In this document: piece by piece, positions 8,025 to 15,623 of the stretch | Layout of the letters: every line of letters starts with the position of its first letter | Position numbering within the stretch: the first letter of the stretch is position 1 | Source: Flavobacterium sp. KMS | GTDB taxonomy: Bacteria > Bacteroidota > Bacteroidia > Flavobacteriales > Flavobacteriaceae | Direction of reading: 5' to 3' | Assembly: GCF_000813005.1 (NCBI RefSeq) | Contig: NZ_JSYP01000016.1 | Coordinates: forward strand, 25,906 to 89,905 | Length of the DNA: 64,000 nucleotides | Translations under genes and position numbers: made by a program | Notes under the pieces: generated by a model | The model's input: only the letters and a program-made list of their open reading frames with translations | The model's database searches: none | What the model was told of the DNA's origin: nothing

Positions 8025-8498
8025 ATGAACATCAAACTTATCGCCATTGGCAAAACCGACAATAAATCGCTTCAAACTTTAATTGACGATTATACTAAGC
8101 GTTTGTCGTTTTATATCAAATTTGACTTGGAGATTATTCCAGATATTAAGAATGTAAAAAACTTATCGGAGAGTCAGCAAAAAGAAAAAGAAGGCGAATT
8201 GATTCTGGCAAAACTAACGCCAACCGATCAGTTAATTTTATTAGACGAAAATGGTAAAAACTTCTCAAGCGTTGGTTTCTCAGAAGAATTACAAAAGAAA
8301 ATGAACTCGGGTATTAAGACCTTAGTTTTTGTAATTGGTGGACCTTATGGATTTTCGGATACGGTTTACAGCAAAGCTCAAGGGAAAATTTCGCTTTCGC
8401 TAATGACATTCTCACACCAAATGGTGCGTTTGTTTTTTATCGAACAATTGTATCGCGGGTTTACAATTTTAAGAAATGAACCTTATCATCATCAATAG
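8025..8498 (+). CDS. rlmH: 23S rRNA (pseudouridine1915-N3)-methyltransferase RlmH
   Basis: A 157-residue SPOUT methyltransferase, the usual length for the family. The C-terminal knot shows the SAM-binding loop VFVIGGPYGFS and the nearly invariant end LYRGFTILRNEPYHHQ. RlmH dimers methylate pseudouridine 1915 in helix 69 of 23S rRNA on assembled 70S ribosomes. It stands alone, about 130 bases after the ABM gene, and is followed by a strong terminator. It converges on the minus-strand unknown gene cluster. Confidence 0.96.
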   Translation: MNIKLIAIGKTDNKSLQTLIDDYTKRLSFYIKFDLEIIPDIKNVKNLSESQQKEKEGELILAKLTPTDQLILLDENGKNFSSVGFSEELQKKMNSGIKTLVFVIGGPYGFSDTVYSKAQGKISLSLMTFSHQMVRLFFIEQLYRGFTILRNEPYHHQ

Positions 8499-8520
8499 AT
8501 TTCTTCGTTAAAAACATAAA

Positions 8521-8552
8521 AAAAACCTCGCATTGCGGGGTTTCCTTTTTTC
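8521..8552 (+). terminator. Terminator after rlmH
   Basis: Hairpin AAACCTCGC / GCGGGGTTT (8523-8531 with 8535-8543, one G-T wobble) followed by CC and a T run. Confidence 0.88.
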
Positions 8553-8627
8553 TATTCTTTATCGATTTTGTTTATGGACACGGAAAGAATTTCCGCGTTA
8601 TCGTTGTGCATATTCCAACTATCGGGT

Positions 8628-9170
8628 TTAATTTTTTAAAGCTTCCATCACTTCTTCTTGGTAAATAAAGTTTTTAGTTTCTTTTAAATACTTTTCAAGA
8701 AAACATTTATACACATCTTCCGATTTTAATATACTTATAAATCTAGAGCAAGAAATAGCAATAAAAGTTGATAAATTGTCTGTATCTAACAATAGAATTG
8801 GATATGTTTTTTCATTAAATTTTTCTTTATTTTTCTTATCCTCAAAATACCTCTCATCACAATAAAATAAATCAATTAATACATCTATTGCAAAATCTTC
8901 TCTTAATTTTATCATCTTTTCGATATTCAAAATATAAAAATCAAAAAAACTAAAATGCAAAAAACTAACAAATTTGTTATCCAGATCAGTTTTATAAAAG
9001 TCAAATAAATTATAAACTTCAATAAGCTTATGAATTGACTCAAAATTATTCTCTACGAGTATTTTGTCTAAAAAAATCTCTATTTCATTTTTAATCTGGA
9101 AAAAATCCTCATTACATTTCTTTTTTTCTTCTCCCGAAAGAAATTTTTTATCAAATAATAATTCTATCAT
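8628..9170 (-). CDS. Unknown 180-residue cytoplasmic protein
   Basis: I do not recognise this protein. It is Lys/Glu/Phe/Ile-rich, predicted all-helical, with no signal peptide and no obvious catalytic motif. Its ATG shares one base with the stop of the upstream lipoprotein gene (TAATG overlap at 9168-9172), so translation is probably coupled. It is the last gene of a minus-strand run of small unknown genes (11670 down to 8628) with base composition even more AT-rich than its surroundings. The pairing of a lipoprotein with a small soluble protein resembles immunity or accessory gene arrays seen near polymorphic toxins, but no toxin is present and this is only a suggestion. Confidence 0.7.
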   Translation of the reverse strand: MIELLFDKKFLSGEEKKKCNEDFFQIKNEIEIFLDKILVENNFESIHKLIEVYNLFDFYKTDLDNKFVSFLHFSFFDFYILNIEKMIKLREDFAIDVLIDLFYCDERYFEDKKNKEKFNEKTYPILLLDTDNLSTFIAISCSRFISILKSEDVYKCFLEKYLKETKNFIYQEEVMEALKN

Positions 9171-9733
9171 TACTTACTTATTTCAAAAATCTCACCTTCA
9201 TTACTTTCATATTTTATTAATCCATCTTCTTTATCCCAGAAAAATGATTTCATATAATTATCACCATAATTATCGGCATTAATCTCGTCTTGAAATAAAT
9301 ATGCTGAATCATAAACTTTTCCTGTAGTCGATAGCACAACTTTTTGTTTAATTAATTGGGCTACACTTTTAGAAAATTCAAGCCCAAAGATTCTAAAAAA
9401 TGGTGCTGTCTCATCATCAACGTTACTTTTTATAATTGAAATTTCTCCTTCACAATAAGATTCATTATGACATATTGTGGGCTTTAAATCAATATTTATT
9501 CCTTGCTTTTGTGTATCTCCAATTGTAAACCATTGGCATTTTTCATTTGTATAAAACTCCTCTTTATCTGAAACGAGAATAGTGTCAATATTTCCTTTAT
9601 TACTTTTAAAAATTAACAAATCGCCTTTTTTGTATGGATCTAACCATTGCATTTCATTTTTAGTCAGATTTACTTGTCTACATGTACAAGAATATAATAT
9701 TGCAACTATGAGCACTAAACTATACTTTTTCAT
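9170..9733 (-). CDS. Unknown lipoprotein, 187 residues
   Basis: The N-terminus MKKYSLVLIVAILYSC ends in a lipobox (LYSC, lipidated Cys16), followed by CRQVN. Because no acidic residue directly follows the Cys, its final membrane is not clear. The mature part is acidic, has paired cysteines (for example CHNESYC), and shows no family I recognise. Its stop overlaps the ATG of the next gene by one base, implying translational coupling. The gene upstream (9815-10258) is separated by 81 bases. It may be a cell-surface partner of the downstream soluble protein. Confidence 0.72.
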   Translation of the reverse strand: MKKYSLVLIVAILYSCTCRQVNLTKNEMQWLDPYKKGDLLIFKSNKGNIDTILVSDKEEFYTNEKCQWFTIGDTQKQGINIDLKPTICHNESYCEGEISIIKSNVDDETAPFFRIFGLEFSKSVAQLIKQKVVLSTTGKVYDSAYLFQDEINADNYGDNYMKSFFWDKEDGLIKYESNEGEIFEISK

Positions 9734-9814
9734 TCTTTATCTATTTGTCTTGTCCTGAAATAGGTTTATATATCCGAGTCATCGGGTCTTTCTCTTTGCC
9801 TCACAAGCGGGGGC

Positions 9815-10258
9815 TCAAAATCGAATTGGTTCATTCATATCTTTTTCTACCATTATCAACTTTTTAACATACACAGCTGTTGGCCTAAGATAAGTTTCTC
9901 CAACAAGTATTTTGTTCTTGTAATAATAAATTTTTCGTTCAATACTATTTACTTTTATATCAACATTTATATTTTCTATTTTATCATTTTCTAACGAATT
10001 ATACTTATTCTTTAGAAGTAAATAAAAATCTGCAAATAACACAATCAAGTTGCTTTCTTTAGAATACAAACCTAAAAAATCATCGTCCATATTAAGTTTA
10101 TTCTTTTTAATTTCAATTTGGTTAACCTTAATATATAACAAACATCTACTACTTCCTAAATATTGAAATCTATCTACTGTTCCAGTAAAATGATAATCAA
10201 CCTTAGAAAAATAATCATTTTGCTCTTCTTCATATTTAGCAGGTGAAACCACAAACAT
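9815..10258 (-). CDS. Unknown protein, probably 5'-truncated by a frameshift
   Basis: As an intact reading frame this gives 147 residues starting MFVVSPAKYEEEQ, with no membrane anchor. Directly upstream, in another frame, lies a natural-looking start (ATG at 10331) encoding a hydrophobic segment, described in the next entry. Removing one base from the A5 run at 10264-10268 (T5 on the coding strand) joins the two into a single protein with an N-terminal transmembrane helix. The mature region is basic and beta-rich (YHFTGTVDRFQYLG, IERKIYYYKNKILVGETY), which suggests a small extracytoplasmic domain. Function unknown. The shorter form may still be made from its own ATG, so I keep it as a CDS. 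Confidence 0.55.
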   Translation of the reverse strand: MFVVSPAKYEEEQNDYFSKVDYHFTGTVDRFQYLGSSRCLLYIKVNQIEIKKNKLNMDDDFLGLYSKESNLIVLFADFYLLLKNKYNSLENDKIENINVDIKVNSIERKIYYYKNKILVGETYLRPTAVYVKKLIMVEKDMNEPIRF

Positions 10259-10331
10259 ATGGTAAAAACACTCCTAATAATAACAAGACAAAAGCAACCA
10301 CTCCTAATATTATGTATAATATTTGTTTCAT
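10259..10331 (-). pseudogene. Out-of-frame membrane-anchor leader of the 9815-10258 gene
   Basis: From the ATG at 10329-10331 the strand encodes MKQILYIILGVVAF followed by VLLLLGVF, a typical N-terminal anchor, but then runs into LPYVCGFTC and a stop. A one-base deletion in the five-base homopolymer at 10264-10268 would fuse it to YHMFVVSPAKYEE of the downstream frame. It begins 7 bases after the stop of the segment at 10339-10530, which looks like normal operon spacing. Either a real frameshift or a sequencing error is possible. Confidence 0.6.
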
Positions 10332-10338
10332 ATCAAAA

Positions 10339-10530
10339 TTAATTAAACGGAGATAATAATTTCGAATAGTTGGCTACAGTTTCAGAAAAGGATTTCGGAT
10401 TACCATCTTCTTTCTTATTAGTGGAGTTAACATTTCCTGATCCTTGAGTATAACCTCCAGTAATACTGGTAGAAAAACCAACTGACATCCCAATTGAACC
10501 TCCAATCGAATATAACTCCCAATTGCTTTC
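10339..10530 (-). pseudogene. 63-codon open tail following an in-frame TAG
   Basis: The reading frame of the lipoprotein gene at 10531-11013 continues after its TAG (10531-10533) for 63 more sense codons to a TAA at 10339-10341. The tail begins ESNWELYSIGGSIGMSVGF, has a Gly/Ser-rich centre (TGGYTQGSGNVNS) and ends SKLLSPFN. It looks like real protein rather than noise, with no internal stop and balanced codon use. It is either the true C-terminus of the lipoprotein cut by a nonsense mutation, or the remnant of the end of another gene (the Gly-rich style recalls C-termini of large Rhs-like proteins) left after deletion. Confidence 0.55.
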
Positions 10531-11013
10531 CTATTTATCAACCGAAACAATATCTAAAGGTACCTTACTTAAAACTCTTTCTTGAAATTCTGTCTCTATA
10601 GCTCTTTTTTTGGATCTTGAGAAATCTTCAAAATATTTCCATCCTAATAAATATTCCTTAGTTCTAAAAACAGATCGTACTGCCACACCTGGATTTTTTT
10701 CTAATTTCGCTATGGGAGGAATAACTGAAACATAATATATTTCATCATCATTGGAATCGTGCCCTTTTATGTAAAAAAGCTTTCCTTTCAGAAAATCGTA
10801 GCCAATTGTATCCCAATTGTCATATTTCTTCCATTCTAGTGGGATTTTTAATGCATTATCGTTTTTTTCAATACTATCCAGATATTCATTTAATTTTTCT
10901 TCTGTACAATTATATCTATAAATTTTACCTCCTCCTAAAGTTCCTGCAACGTTAAAATTACAAGAAATTAAAAAGGAAAAGACTGAACAAATTAATAATA
11001 CTTTAGTTTTCAT
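10531..11013 (-). CDS. Unknown lipoprotein, 160 residues, possibly truncated by TAG
   Basis: N-terminus MKTKVLLICSVFSFLISC with lipobox LISC (lipidated Cys18), followed by NFNVAGTLGGGK. The mature part contains Trp/Tyr-rich stretches (LEWKKYDNWDTIGYDFL, LGWKYFEDF) and an acidic loop GHDSNDDEI. I do not recognise a family. The stop is TAG, and the frame stays open for 63 codons beyond it (see 10339-10530), so the native protein may have been 224 residues. It is the second gene of the minus-strand unknown cluster, 120 bases after the gene at 11134-11670. Confidence 0.65.
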   Translation of the reverse strand: MKTKVLLICSVFSFLISCNFNVAGTLGGGKIYRYNCTEEKLNEYLDSIEKNDNALKIPLEWKKYDNWDTIGYDFLKGKLFYIKGHDSNDDEIYYVSVIPPIAKLEKNPGVAVRSVFRTKEYLLGWKYFEDFSRSKKRAIETEFQERVLSKVPLDIVSVDK

Positions 11014-11133
11014 TACTAATCATTTTTTTTAAGTTTAAATCATATCAAACCCTATTATCATTTTTATGGTAGTCAAATTTTACGGAAAGATTTTCTGCAC
11101 TTTCGTTACATATCTTTACCAACTGGTTTAAAC

Positions 11134-11670
11134 TTATAGATGCCCGTATTTTTTTATTACACGAGCTCTCGCAATAGATCCAGGTGCTGTTGGACACAAT
11201 AAATCTTCTTTTAATGCATTAAAATTAATTCCTTTAGCTTCCTTTTCTATAGCAAATTTATTGTCAACTAATAACATTATTAAATTTGTGAGGTACATTG
11301 TTCCTTCAGCTTCTTCACATTCTTCATCATTTAGAAAAAAATGATTATTTTCTTCATCTATTTTAATAGAATTCATAAAATCATTAAAAAAATAGACATT
11401 CTTAAATCCATCTATGTTTTGTATTTTGTAAATACCATCACTGTCTCTACACAATTTATCATGCCTGGGTTCAATGTATATTATATACTTACCAAACAAA
11501 GAGCAAAATCTAACTACCACATATGTTTGCCTATTAATATTATTACTGTATTTATCCAAATATTTTATAGTCACACTTTCTAATGAATCTACCACAGAAG
11601 ACTGTGCATTTCCATCTATACTAAAACTAAATATATAAAGAATGCTAACTGCAATCATTATTTTTTTCAT
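11134..11670 (-). CDS. Unknown secreted protein with signal peptide
   Basis: I start it at the ATG at 11668-11670 (MKKIMIAVSILYIFSFSIDGNAQS), because this gives a standard signal peptide with an AQ-type cleavage site. An in-frame ATG at 11709 would add 13 residues ahead of it. The protein is 178 residues, with an RHDKLCRDSDG loop and a region of acid residues (DEENNHFFLNDEECEEAEG). No family is recognised. It is the first gene of the minus-strand unknown set and lies downstream of the terminator at 11888-11913, so it needs its own promoter, which I could not identify. Confidence 0.7.
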   Translation of the reverse strand: MKKIMIAVSILYIFSFSIDGNAQSSVVDSLESVTIKYLDKYSNNINRQTYVVVRFCSLFGKYIIYIEPRHDKLCRDSDGIYKIQNIDGFKNVYFFNDFMNSIKIDEENNHFFLNDEECEEAEGTMYLTNLIMLLVDNKFAIEKEAKGINFNALKEDLLCPTAPGSIARARVIKKYGHL

Positions 11671-11887
11671 TACCATAATACTGAATTTTATCAATAGTAA
11701 ACCAACCATTAAACCAGACTTTATACTCCTGATTATCTCTTTTTATTTGTAAATTCTATTTCTAGCACAAAAAAAACCATGCTACCTTTGTGAATATAGG
11801 ATCTATCTAAATTCTTGCAAAACTATCGATTAACAAACACTAAATAAACTACTTACAATTTTATTTATAATAAAATAAGACATAAAA

Positions 11888-11913
11888 AAAACCTTGCATA
11901 CCTGCAAGGTTTT
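11888..11913 (-). terminator. Terminator downstream of the 11977-12603 lipoprotein gene
   Basis: Perfect 11-bp stem AAAACCTTGCA / TGCAAGGTTTT with a TACC loop. On the minus strand it is followed by an eight-base T run. A weaker T tract on the plus strand could make it bidirectional. Confidence 0.88.
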
Positions 11914-11976
11914 CCTTTTTAATTCTCTTTGCCAGTATAAAACCTGAAGATTTCGTACAGCTAGATTTATTCGTTT

Positions 11977-12603
11977 TTAATAGATAAATTCATCTATAAC
12001 CATTGCAAATGATTGCAACTTATTAATTAAAACTTTATCCTGAACATAACTTTCATAACTCATATTCTTATCAAAGCAAAATTGCATTTTGGGTTTAACC
12101 GCAAAATCAAGACTCGCAATATAATTGAGTAATTCTTCTCTTTTAATTATCTCGTTATTCACCCTAACCATTTTATTATTCTTTTCAAAAAAGATGATTA
12201 ATCCTTCTTCTTTTGGTTTTTCGAGTTTATAATACACTTCCGTAAAAGGTACAAAAGCTAAATTCTTTCCGATGCTATCTGCGTACGAATAATAATTTTC
12301 GGCTTTTTTGTTTTCATGTGCTTTGTCAGCTCGTTTCTTTTCTTGCAATTTTGCTACTTCTGGAATAACTAATCGTAAAGGCAAACGCTTGTCTACATTA
12401 AACAACCAATTGGTCGAAATAATACTGTTTTTTCTGTTTACTTCCGCCAAAGTATCTTTTCCATTTACTCTAAAAAAGATATAAATAGGCGAATGGTCTT
12501 GTACATCTTTCACTACAGACACATTCGATTTTGGTAACAGAACATCCTCTTTTTTTCCACAAGAAAAAAGAAGCAAAACGAGAATAAGACTAAGGTATTT
12601 CAT
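11977..12603 (-). CDS. Conserved lipoprotein of unknown function next to folP
   Basis: A 208-residue protein with lipobox LLFSC (Cys15) after MKYLSLILVLLLFSC. The sequence after the lipobox is GKKEDVLLPKSN. The C-terminal part (residues about 150-205, VNNEIIKREELLNYI then FCFDKNMSYESYVQDKVLINKLQ) has the rhythm of the periplasmic ExbD/TolR fold, where a strand, 'DK', and a helix follow each other. This likeness is my own reading and is weak. It lies 192 bases after folP on the same strand, with a partial dispersed repeat between them. Confidence 0.7.
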   Translation of the reverse strand: MKYLSLILVLLLFSCGKKEDVLLPKSNVSVVKDVQDHSPIYIFFRVNGKDTLAEVNRKNSIISTNWLFNVDKRLPLRLVIPEVAKLQEKKRADKAHENKKAENYYSYADSIGKNLAFVPFTEVYYKLEKPKEEGLIIFFEKNNKMVRVNNEIIKREELLNYIASLDFAVKPKMQFCFDKNMSYESYVQDKVLINKLQSFAMVIDEFIY

Positions 12604-12680
12604 ATTTTAAATTCTATGTTTTTATTTATTTTTTGTCACAGATTTATTTTGTCTGTATGACTTTCAGTATTGTCTATAGG

Positions 12681-12766
12681 GGAACGCAAATCCCGTAATG
12701 TCGGGACAAGAGAAAATCCGTTTAATCAGTGTTTTCGCATTAGCGAATCCGTTTAATCCGCGTTCC
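12681..12766. repeat. Dispersed repeat family A, copy 2 (left arm degenerate)
   Basis: The right arm AATCCGTTTAATCCGCGTTCC with the inner GTTTTCGCATTAGCGAA hairpin is intact. The left arm is reduced to GGAACGC and a small TCCCG/CGGGA hairpin. It sits between folP and the downstream lipoprotein gene, transcribed in the same direction. Confidence 0.7.
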
Positions 12767-12795
12767 TTTCACAAGTGTTGAATTAAATTTATTCG

Positions 12796-13620
12796 CTAAA
12801 CTGCCATTTTATTAAACAAACTCACACATTCCATTGCTTCCTTCACATCATGAACACGTAAAATTTTAGCTCCTTTTGTTAAAGAAATCGTGTTCAAAAC
12901 TGTTGTTCCGTTCAACGCTTCTTGCTGGTTTGTATTTAAATACTTGTATATCATAGATTTTCTCGAAAATCCAGCTAAAACTGGTAATTCCAAGATATTG
13001 AATAATTCCATTTTTTGTAGAACTTCATAATTTTGATCTAGTGTTTTAGCAAAGCCAAAACCAGGATCTAATATGATATCGTTTATACCTAAACTTCTGG
13101 CTTGTGCTACTTTTTCGGAGAAATAAAAAAGCATCTCTTTTACAATATCATCATAATCAGTTAAGGTTTGCATCGTTTGTGGCGTACCTCGCATGTGCAT
13201 CAGGATATACGGAACATTATATTTGGCTATAACATCAAACATTTTATCATCTAGATTTCCGCCCGAAATATCATTAATAATTGCCGCTCCATTTTCTATA
13301 CAGGCTTGTGCAACTTCACTTCTAAAAGTATCTATGGAAAGTAATGCATCTGGAAAATGCTGCAAAATCAGCTTTACAACTGGAACAATTCGGTTTAGTT
13401 CTTCTTCTCCCGAAACAAATTCGGCACTTGGTTTACTAGAATAGGCTCCCAGATCTATAAACGTTGCTCCATCGGCAATCATTTTCCCTACTTGAGTTAT
13501 TATAGCTTCGTCGCTATCATATTTTCCACCATCAAAAAAAGAGTTTGGCGTTACATTTAAAATTCCCATTACTTTAGGAACTGACAAATCAATAAGTTGC
13601 CCTTTGCAGTTAATTGTCAT
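12796..13620 (-). CDS. folP: Dihydropteroate synthase
   Basis: A 274-residue TIM-barrel enzyme that condenses 6-hydroxymethyl-7,8-dihydropterin pyrophosphate with p-aminobenzoate in folate synthesis, and is the sulfonamide target. Seen motifs: GILNVTPNSFFDGG at 19-32 (N22), the SIDTF pterin-site Asp96, NDISGG at 116-121, LDPGFGF at 184-190 (D185) and GFSRKS at 217-222 (K221), plus the C-terminal RVHDV. The PABA loop reads DLGAYSSKPSAEFVS where many proteins have 'GxxSTRPG'; the Thr-Arg to Ser-Lys form appears natural in this phylum. It is divergent from the DUF1599 gene, with 162 bases between them. Confidence 0.96.
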   Translation of the reverse strand: MTINCKGQLIDLSVPKVMGILNVTPNSFFDGGKYDSDEAIITQVGKMIADGATFIDLGAYSSKPSAEFVSGEEELNRIVPVVKLILQHFPDALLSIDTFRSEVAQACIENGAAIINDISGGNLDDKMFDVIAKYNVPYILMHMRGTPQTMQTLTDYDDIVKEMLFYFSEKVAQARSLGINDIILDPGFGFAKTLDQNYEVLQKMELFNILELPVLAGFSRKSMIYKYLNTNQQEALNGTTVLNTISLTKGAKILRVHDVKEAMECVSLFNKMAV

Positions 13621-13647
13621 TTTGTATTTTGTTTAATGTTTTCTTTA

Positions 13648-13719
13648 TTTCAGGTTTAAAGTTTGAGGCCTAGAAATCAAGATTAACTATTTCAACAACT
13701 TAAAACTTTAAACCTGAAA
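13648..13719. repeat. 17-bp perfect inverted repeat between folP and the DUF1599 gene
   Basis: TTTCAGGTTTAAAGTTT (13648-13664) and its exact reverse complement (13703-13719) are separated by 38 bases, with a further partial TTTAAACT after the right arm. It lies in the divergent promoter region. It could be a dispersed flavobacterial repeat or a regulatory hairpin; no T tract follows. Confidence 0.75.
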
Positions 13720-13782
13720 CTTTAAACTCTTTCAAAAATTTATCCCTATTTTTGAAGAAATTTAGACAAATATACATCAATA

Positions 13783-14331
13783 ATGAAGAATACTTCTCAA
13801 GAATACGATAATGTAATTGCGATTTGTCGTTCGCTTTTTATCAATAAAATGAAAGACTATGGTAGTGCATGGCGCATATTAAGATTGCCTTCATTAACCG
13901 ACCAAATTTTTATAAAAGCACAACGAATTAGAAGTTTACAAGAAAATGAAATTCGTAAAGTTGACGAGGATGAAAAAGGAGAATTCATCGGAATCATCAA
14001 CTATTCCATAATGGCATTAATTCAATTAGAATTAGGTGTTGTCGATCAGCCTGATCTAGACGTAGAAAAAGCTACCGAATTATACGATGCCAAAGTAAAA
14101 CTTACCAAAGAATTAATGCTTGCCAAAAATCATGATTACGGTGAAGCTTGGCGTGATATGCGTGTGAGTTCTTTAACCGATATCATTCTTCAAAAACTAC
14201 TTCGCGTTAAGCAAATCGAAGATAATAAAGGGAAAACTTTAGTATCCGAAGGTATCGATGCTAATTATCAGGATATGATCAATTATGCTGTTTTTGCACT
14301 GATATTAAACCCTTTGGATACAAAAAAATAA
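13783..14331 (+). CDS. DUF1599 protein with an internal duplication
   Basis: A 182-residue protein made of two copies of one module. KDYGSAWR (24-31) and HDYGEAWR (117-124) are each followed by R-x3-SLTD-x-I and later by a 'KxxRxxxxE' helix and an 'INYxxxALI' helix, 93 residues apart. This is the DUF1599 family, which has been linked by comparative genomics to nucleotide modification, but no activity is established here. The gene begins a plus-strand run with a DoxX/MauE-like gene 30 bases later. The same neighbours (folP, DUF1599, DoxX-like, tpiA) are, to my recollection, conserved across Bacteroidota. Confidence 0.85.
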   Translation: MKNTSQEYDNVIAICRSLFINKMKDYGSAWRILRLPSLTDQIFIKAQRIRSLQENEIRKVDEDEKGEFIGIINYSIMALIQLELGVVDQPDLDVEKATELYDAKVKLTKELMLAKNHDYGEAWRDMRVSSLTDIILQKLLRVKQIEDNKGKTLVSEGIDANYQDMINYAVFALILNPLDTKK

Positions 14332-14361
14332 ATTGCAATTTGTAAATAAAAAAAACTTTTT

Positions 14362-15462
14362 ATGAAAAATATAATTACCCAATTCTCTAGACTTTTTGTT
14401 GGAGTATTATTTATTATTTCTGGATTAATAAAACTAAACGACCCTGTAGGATTCTCATATAAACTGGCAGAGTATTTTAGCGAACCTGTATTTAATATGC
14501 CTTTTTTAGAGCCAATAACTTTGGCTTTGGCTTTATTCTTAGTAATCTTAGAAGTAGTTTTAGGTGTAATGTTACTTATTGGATACAAATCTAAAGCTAC
14601 AATCTGGAGTTTATTAATCCTGATTATACTTTTTACATTCCTTACTTTTTATTCGGCATATTTTGATGTAGTAAAAGACTGTGGTTGTTTTGGTGATGCT
14701 TTACATTTAACGCCTTGGCAATCATTTACAAAAGATATTGTTTTATTATTCTTCATCTTGATTCTGTTCATTAATAAAGAATTGATTAAACCATTATTTA
14801 GTAATAGCGTTCAAAATATTGTTGCATACGTAACTATATTTTTATGCATTTTTATGGGAGTTTGGGTATTGAACCATTTACCAATAAAAGATTTCCGTCC
14901 TTACAAAGTAGGTTCAAACATCGAGAAGGGAATGGAAATTCCAGAAGGAGCACCACAATCTGTTGTAGAAATGATTTTTATTTACAACGTAAATGGTGTG
15001 AACAAAGAATTTACTGAGAAAGATTTAATGGCAATTCCAGAAGGAGCTACTTTTGTTGACAGAAAAGACAAAGTAATCACTGAAGGTTACGTACCACCAA
15101 TTCATGATTTTAGCATGGAAAAAGATGGTGAAGACCACAAAGATCAATTGTTAAAAGAGCCTAAACTTATGATTTTTGTTACTTATGATTTAACTCGTTC
15201 TGAGCCATCTGGAATGGAAAAATTAGAAAAACTAAATCAGGAAGCTAAAGCAAAAGGATATAAAGTAATTGCAATGACAGCTTCGGGACAAGATGAAATT
15301 GCTGCTGCAAAAAAACAATATAAACTAAATGTCGATTTTTACTTTTGTGATGCTATAACGCTAAAAACAATCGAAAGAGCAAATCCTAGTATCGTAATCT
15401 TAAATGATGGAACTATTACTCAAAAAGTACATTATAACGACATTAAAGATTTGAAATTATAA
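14362..15462 (+). CDS. BT_3928-type membrane protein: DoxX/MauE-like with thioredoxin-like tail
   Basis: A 366-residue protein. The first ~170 residues have about five membrane helices (near 7-25, 50-73, 80-100, 120-137, 147-166) and the MauE/DoxX hallmark CGCFGD at 107-112. The last ~100 residues, from LMIFVTYDLTR, look like a thioredoxin-fold domain (GYKVIAMTAS, NPSIVILNDGTI) but lack a CxxC. A redox-linked role in the inner membrane is likely, with the CGC pair as the candidate active thiols. It follows the DUF1599 gene by 30 bases. I recall this family being named after Bacteroides BT_3928 and lying close to triosephosphate isomerase, which is also the case here. Confidence 0.82.
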   Translation: MKNIITQFSRLFVGVLFIISGLIKLNDPVGFSYKLAEYFSEPVFNMPFLEPITLALALFLVILEVVLGVMLLIGYKSKATIWSLLILIILFTFLTFYSAYFDVVKDCGCFGDALHLTPWQSFTKDIVLLFFILILFINKELIKPLFSNSVQNIVAYVTIFLCIFMGVWVLNHLPIKDFRPYKVGSNIEKGMEIPEGAPQSVVEMIFIYNVNGVNKEFTEKDLMAIPEGATFVDRKDKVITEGYVPPIHDFSMEKDGEDHKDQLLKEPKLMIFVTYDLTRSEPSGMEKLEKLNQEAKAKGYKVIAMTASGQDEIAAAKKQYKLNVDFYFCDAITLKTIERANPSIVILNDGTITQKVHYNDIKDLKL

Positions 15463-15496
15463 AATTTGAATAATTATAGTTTGTTACAAAAAAGTT

Positions 15497-15576
15497 AACC
15501 ATATAAGTGATGTAAGTCCATTTAAGGTTTATGCTGATTAATCACGCTTATATTTACTTATATCACTTATATGGTT
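15497..15576. repeat. 21-bp inverted repeat with one mismatch
   Basis: AACCATATAAGTGATGTAAGT (15497-15517) pairs with ACTTATATCACTTATATGGTT (15556-15576); the spacer is 38 bases. It sits between the DoxX-like gene and the following hydrolase gene and has no T run. It could be a dispersed repeat or an mRNA-stabilising hairpin. Confidence 0.75.
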
Positions 15577-15623
15577 ACTAAAATCAAAGTCAATAACATT
15601 CTTACTTAAAAAACGAAAACATA

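Noticed and set aside
10531..10533. TAG read as pyrrolysine or selenocysteine
   Set aside because: Pyrrolysine is not known in this group and selenocysteine uses TGA; nonsense mutation or gene junction is simpler.
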